The translations under genes were made by a program, and so were the position numbers. Below are positions 42,420-44,984 of a stretch of DNA of 44,984 bases, piece after piece (the first letter of the stretch is position 1; each line of letters opens with the position of its first letter). The stretch lies in contig JAAFIA010000037.1 in the NCBI GenBank assembly GCA_013298545.1, positions 1 through 44,984 on the forward strand. Direction: 5' to 3'. Under the pieces are notes generated by a model. The model worked only from the letters and a program-made list of their open reading frames with translations, ran no database searches and was not told the origin of the DNA. This stretch comes from Bacteroidota bacterium (GTDB taxonomy: Bacteria > Bacteroidota > Bacteroidia > Palsa-965).

Positions 42420-44303
42420 AATACCAATCCGCAAGACAAAATCAGGTTGTGGTTGGTGCAGTGTTTCGTAATATTTTCGTCCAAATAATCCAGCGTTAAC
42501 GTGATCTGCTTTAACAAAAACACGCACGGGTTTTATTTTGATACTTACCCAAGGATCGAGGTAAACATAGTCTGTTGTTTTCTTATCGCTTTGCGAGTAA
42601 AACTGTGCGGTTGAAGGCATCCAGCCATTGACAAAATATCCGGTTCTGAAAAAATAATCGATACCAGCTTGTAGGCGTAATGCTTTTTTGAAAACAAAAC
42701 CATCGTAATAAATAGATCCGATTGCTTGAATTTTCGAAACACGCAATGCTTGATTGTCTGGAATCTCGGTATATCGAACATTGGCCCATGTATGAAAATT
42801 CTTTTTGTGAATTTCAAATCCGGCAACGAATTGTACGCCCGTAATGTCGCCATTAAACTGAACAGGCAATCCGGTTGAATCGAAATAAAGCGGCATGCTC
42901 GTATGAAATCCAACTGCACGCAACGTAAATAGTTTAAGAAAATTCAATCCAAGCGAAACACGCTCTTGGCGGACTTGTACAAAATCGTTCTGCCAACGAA
43001 AATGATTTCCTGAAAAATGTTGGTAGAGAAATTCGGCCTGTTGTCCGCTGATTTGAACTTCAGGGATAACTAAAATATTTTTTCCTAAGAAACTTGCGAA
43101 ACGCACTTGTGCTTGATAATCCCCAGCATTTGTTCCTTGAAAAATATAATCGCCATTTGCATTGAAATTGTATTTGTGTTTTTCTGAAGGCGGATTAACG
43201 ATGCGAACCGAAAGCATAAAATTATCGAATGCATTTTTGATTGTATCGTTTTTAATTTCGCCAAATTCATGACGCACGCCCACTTGTCCATGCAGGAAAC
43301 GCATTTGATTGTCTTTCGTTCGTTCGAGCAATTCAACCCAAAGTGCATTTTCAACTTTCCACAGATGTGTCGAGTCTCTTGTTTTTGTTGTGTCGTTGTA
43401 GATTGTTGCATAAAAACCGCTTGTCGGATCAAGATCGATATAAGTCCAATCTTGGTCGGTTAATTTGAATGTATGCGAAATGGCCCAAGTTGGGAAATGT
43501 AGTTTTTTTGTTTTCGTAGAATCGTCTTTATCCACAACAGTTTTCACAACAGGTCCAAAAGAAACCGATTGTTTGATCCAAAGATTGCGTTCGCGTTGTT
43601 TGGTTTGCGCACTCGATAAACTTATAGGAATAAGTCTGCGATTGGGTTGTTGTGTAACTTCAAAATCATCATCATCAATCAAACCACCATTTTCGGCATT
43701 CGCAATTCCAGTCCAAATAGCATCACCAATCAAACGATAGCGGCGATTTTTAGTAAGGTACCATCCATTCAAATTAATACTGGTATTGCTTGTGTTTTGT
43801 CTTTGGTAAAAACCTTCGCTTCGGACTCGGGTAAAACCTACAGCAATATTGGCATCTTTTCCAAGTGGGTGCGCATGAATCACCCGTACTTGTTGATCTT
43901 TCCCTTGACTAACATAAAAATCAATAGCCGTGTAAGGTCTGTCTCCAGCGTAAAAACGTTTTCTTAATGGCGAAAAACCAAATAAGCTATACGGATTAAC
44001 GGAGCGTCTGAATCCAACAGGCTGTATTTCAGGAAACGAGTAATTGATATAGGCTTGCCCACCATTTGCACCCATTAAGCGTGGACGAAAAATTTGAAAT
44101 CCATCGAGTGGATGCTGCAAGGGATAGGTTTGGTGCGCAAAAAAAGAAAATCCGTCTTCGTTAAAGGCAAGAAATTTTGTTGAATCGACGGGAAAAGAGG
44201 TGGTATCTTTTTTACCAGCGGCTACTTGTCCATAAGCAACATCAGTAAAAAAGCACAACAGCATAGCCGTAGTGATGATTTTAAAAGAGGGGAACAATTT
44301 CAA
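42399..44303 (-). CDS. Putative outer-membrane porin (Porin_10-like)
   Basis: About 634 aa from a TTG at 44303 (MKLFPSFKIITTAMLLCFF, signal peptide). Alternatives are GTG at 44312, TTG at 44321 and ATG at 44264; 44321 is disfavoured because it is part of a TATTTTTG box that looks like the promoter. The mature sequence starts with a lipid-of-barrel type N-terminal plug (PLQHPLDGFQIFRPRLMG) and continues with alternating strands up to the C-terminal PDFVLRIGISWVFND, ending in an aromatic residue as expected of a barrel. It matches putative porin family proteins of Bacteroidota. Substrate unknown. Confidence 0.75.
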   Translation of the reverse strand: MKLFPSFKIITTAMLLCFFTDVAYGQVAAGKKDTTSFPVDSTKFLAFNEDGFSFFAHQTYPLQHPLDGFQIFRPRLMGANGGQAYINYSFPEIQPVGFRRSVNPYSLFGFSPLRKRFYAGDRPYTAIDFYVSQGKDQQVRVIHAHPLGKDANIAVGFTRVRSEGFYQRQNTSNTSINLNGWYLTKNRRYRLIGDAIWTGIANAENGGLIDDDDFEVTQQPNRRLIPISLSSAQTKQRERNLWIKQSVSFGPVVKTVVDKDDSTKTKKLHFPTWAISHTFKLTDQDWTYIDLDPTSGFYATIYNDTTKTRDSTHLWKVENALWVELLERTKDNQMRFLHGQVGVRHEFGEIKNDTIKNAFDNFMLSVRIVNPPSEKHKYNFNANGDYIFQGTNAGDYQAQVRFASFLGKNILVIPEVQISGQQAEFLYQHFSGNHFRWQNDFVQVRQERVSLGLNFLKLFTLRAVGFHTSMPLYFDSTGLPVQFNGDITGVQFVAGFEIHKKNFHTWANVRYTEIPDNQALRVSKIQAIGSIYYDGFVFKKALRLQAGIDYFFRTGYFVNGWMPSTAQFYSQSDKKTTDYVYLDPWVSIKIKPVRVFVKADHVNAGLFGRKYYETLHQPQPDFVLRIGISWVFND

Positions 44304-44318
44304 TGCAGACACAGGGAA

Positions 44319-44326
44319 CAAAAATA
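44319..44326 (-). promoter_or_regulatory. Candidate -7 box (TATTTTTG) for the porin gene
   Basis: TAnnTTTG match 15 bases before the chosen TTG start on the minus strand. No convincing -33 is seen. Confidence 0.35.
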
Positions 44327-44403
44327 CATTTTGTGTTGGAGGAAAGTATGTAAAAAATGAAAAGTGCCGTTAAAAAGATTGTACTTGAATAGGTATAAAA
44401 AAG

Positions 44404-44431
44404 AAAACCCGACTCAAATGAGTCGGGTTTT
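44404..44431 (-). terminator. rRNA operon terminator
   Basis: 12-bp perfect stem (AAAACCCGACTC / GAGTCGGGTTTT) around AAAT, directly after the 5S rRNA end when read leftwards. Confidence 0.85.
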
Positions 44432-44440
44432 CGGAAAACT

Positions 44441-44546
44441 GGCAGCGACATACTCTTCCACCTTGTAGGGCAGTACCATCTGCGCGGACGGGCTTAACTT
44501 CTCTGTTCGATATGGGAAGAGGTGATCCCCGTCGCTATAGCCACCA
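44441..44546 (-). rRNA. 5S rRNA
   Basis: Reverse strand begins TGGTGGCTATAGCGACGGGG and contains CCCATATCGAACAGAGAAG (the conserved loop B/C region) and ends with GTCGCTGCC, which pairs with the start. Ends are accurate to a few bases. It follows 23S rRNA by about 54 bases; no tRNA is seen between. Confidence 0.93.
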
Positions 44547-44600
44547 TGAGGCTTTAAATAACTTTACATATTGGAAGAAAATACACTAGAAGGGTTGCTT

Positions 44601-44984
<384 letters not shown>

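Noticed and set aside
44547-44600. tRNA between 23S and 5S rRNA
   Set aside because: The 54-base gap is too short and shows no cloverleaf.

Overview
The window is chromosomal DNA from a member of the Bacteroidota. The evidence is: secreted proteins ending in type IX secretion sorting domains (type A at three loci, and a CHU_C/type B tail at one); SprB-like and choice-of-anchor L architecture; several upstream boxes fitting the Bacteroidota promoter TTG-N17..20-TAnnTTTG; no clear Shine-Dalgarno sequences; a LpxR/KdtA/porin outer-membrane gene set; and a 23S-5S rRNA end at the right edge. I cannot name a genus.

Layout. (1) 1-6.5 kb: a truncated GH15-like secreted protein; a lone HisC-fold protein that has lost several catalytic residues; a tightly coupled TsdA-like dihaem cytochrome / SoxB-like hydrolase pair (probable inorganic sulfur oxidation); a 53-aa membrane protein with an outer-membrane protein; a small muconolactone-isomerase-like protein. 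(2) 6.5-12.7 kb: two paralogous small PKD + T9SS proteins, each with its own terminator, then a 1,548-aa secreted mosaic protein. (3) 13-19.6 kb: a six-gene envelope operon (SpoIIM family, a membrane protein, DUF4129, DUF4350, MoxR ATPase, DUF58). (4) 19.6-22.8 kb: a 42-unit, perfectly phased heptanucleotide repeat array, a 54-bp perfect hairpin, an SRPBCC/YciI operon with a candidate Fnr-type operator, and a membrane protein coupled to a Crp/Fnr regulator. (5) 22.8-27.6 kb: a methyltransferase, a transglutaminase-like protein, a choice-of-anchor L/SprB-like adhesin and a KirBac channel.

(6) 27.6-44.3 kb: a surface-polysaccharide precursor and outer-membrane region. It holds dTDP-glucose dehydratase, the four enzymes that turn UDP-GlcNAc into the 2,3-diacetamido uronate (WbpA/B/D/E type, with E about 7 kb from the others), UDP-glucose dehydrogenase plus UDP-xylose synthase, LpxR, KdtA and a putative porin. 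Placed among these are three items not obviously related to sugar synthesis: a 54-aa protein + nucleotidyltransferase pair resembling a toxin-antitoxin module; three diverged SpoIIAA/STAS-like paralogues, one translationally coupled to UDP-xylose synthase; and a AAA15-type ATPase fused to a DUF4435/TOPRIM-like domain, which is the architecture of a single-gene PARIS anti-phage system. (7) 44.4-45 kb: rRNA terminator, 5S rRNA and the 3' end of 23S rRNA, transcribed leftwards.

The strongest candidates for new biology are the single-gene ATPase-DUF4435 protein inside the sugar operon, the HisC-fold pseudo-enzyme, the heptanucleotide array, and the Fnr-like palindrome at an activator position near a Crp/Fnr gene.
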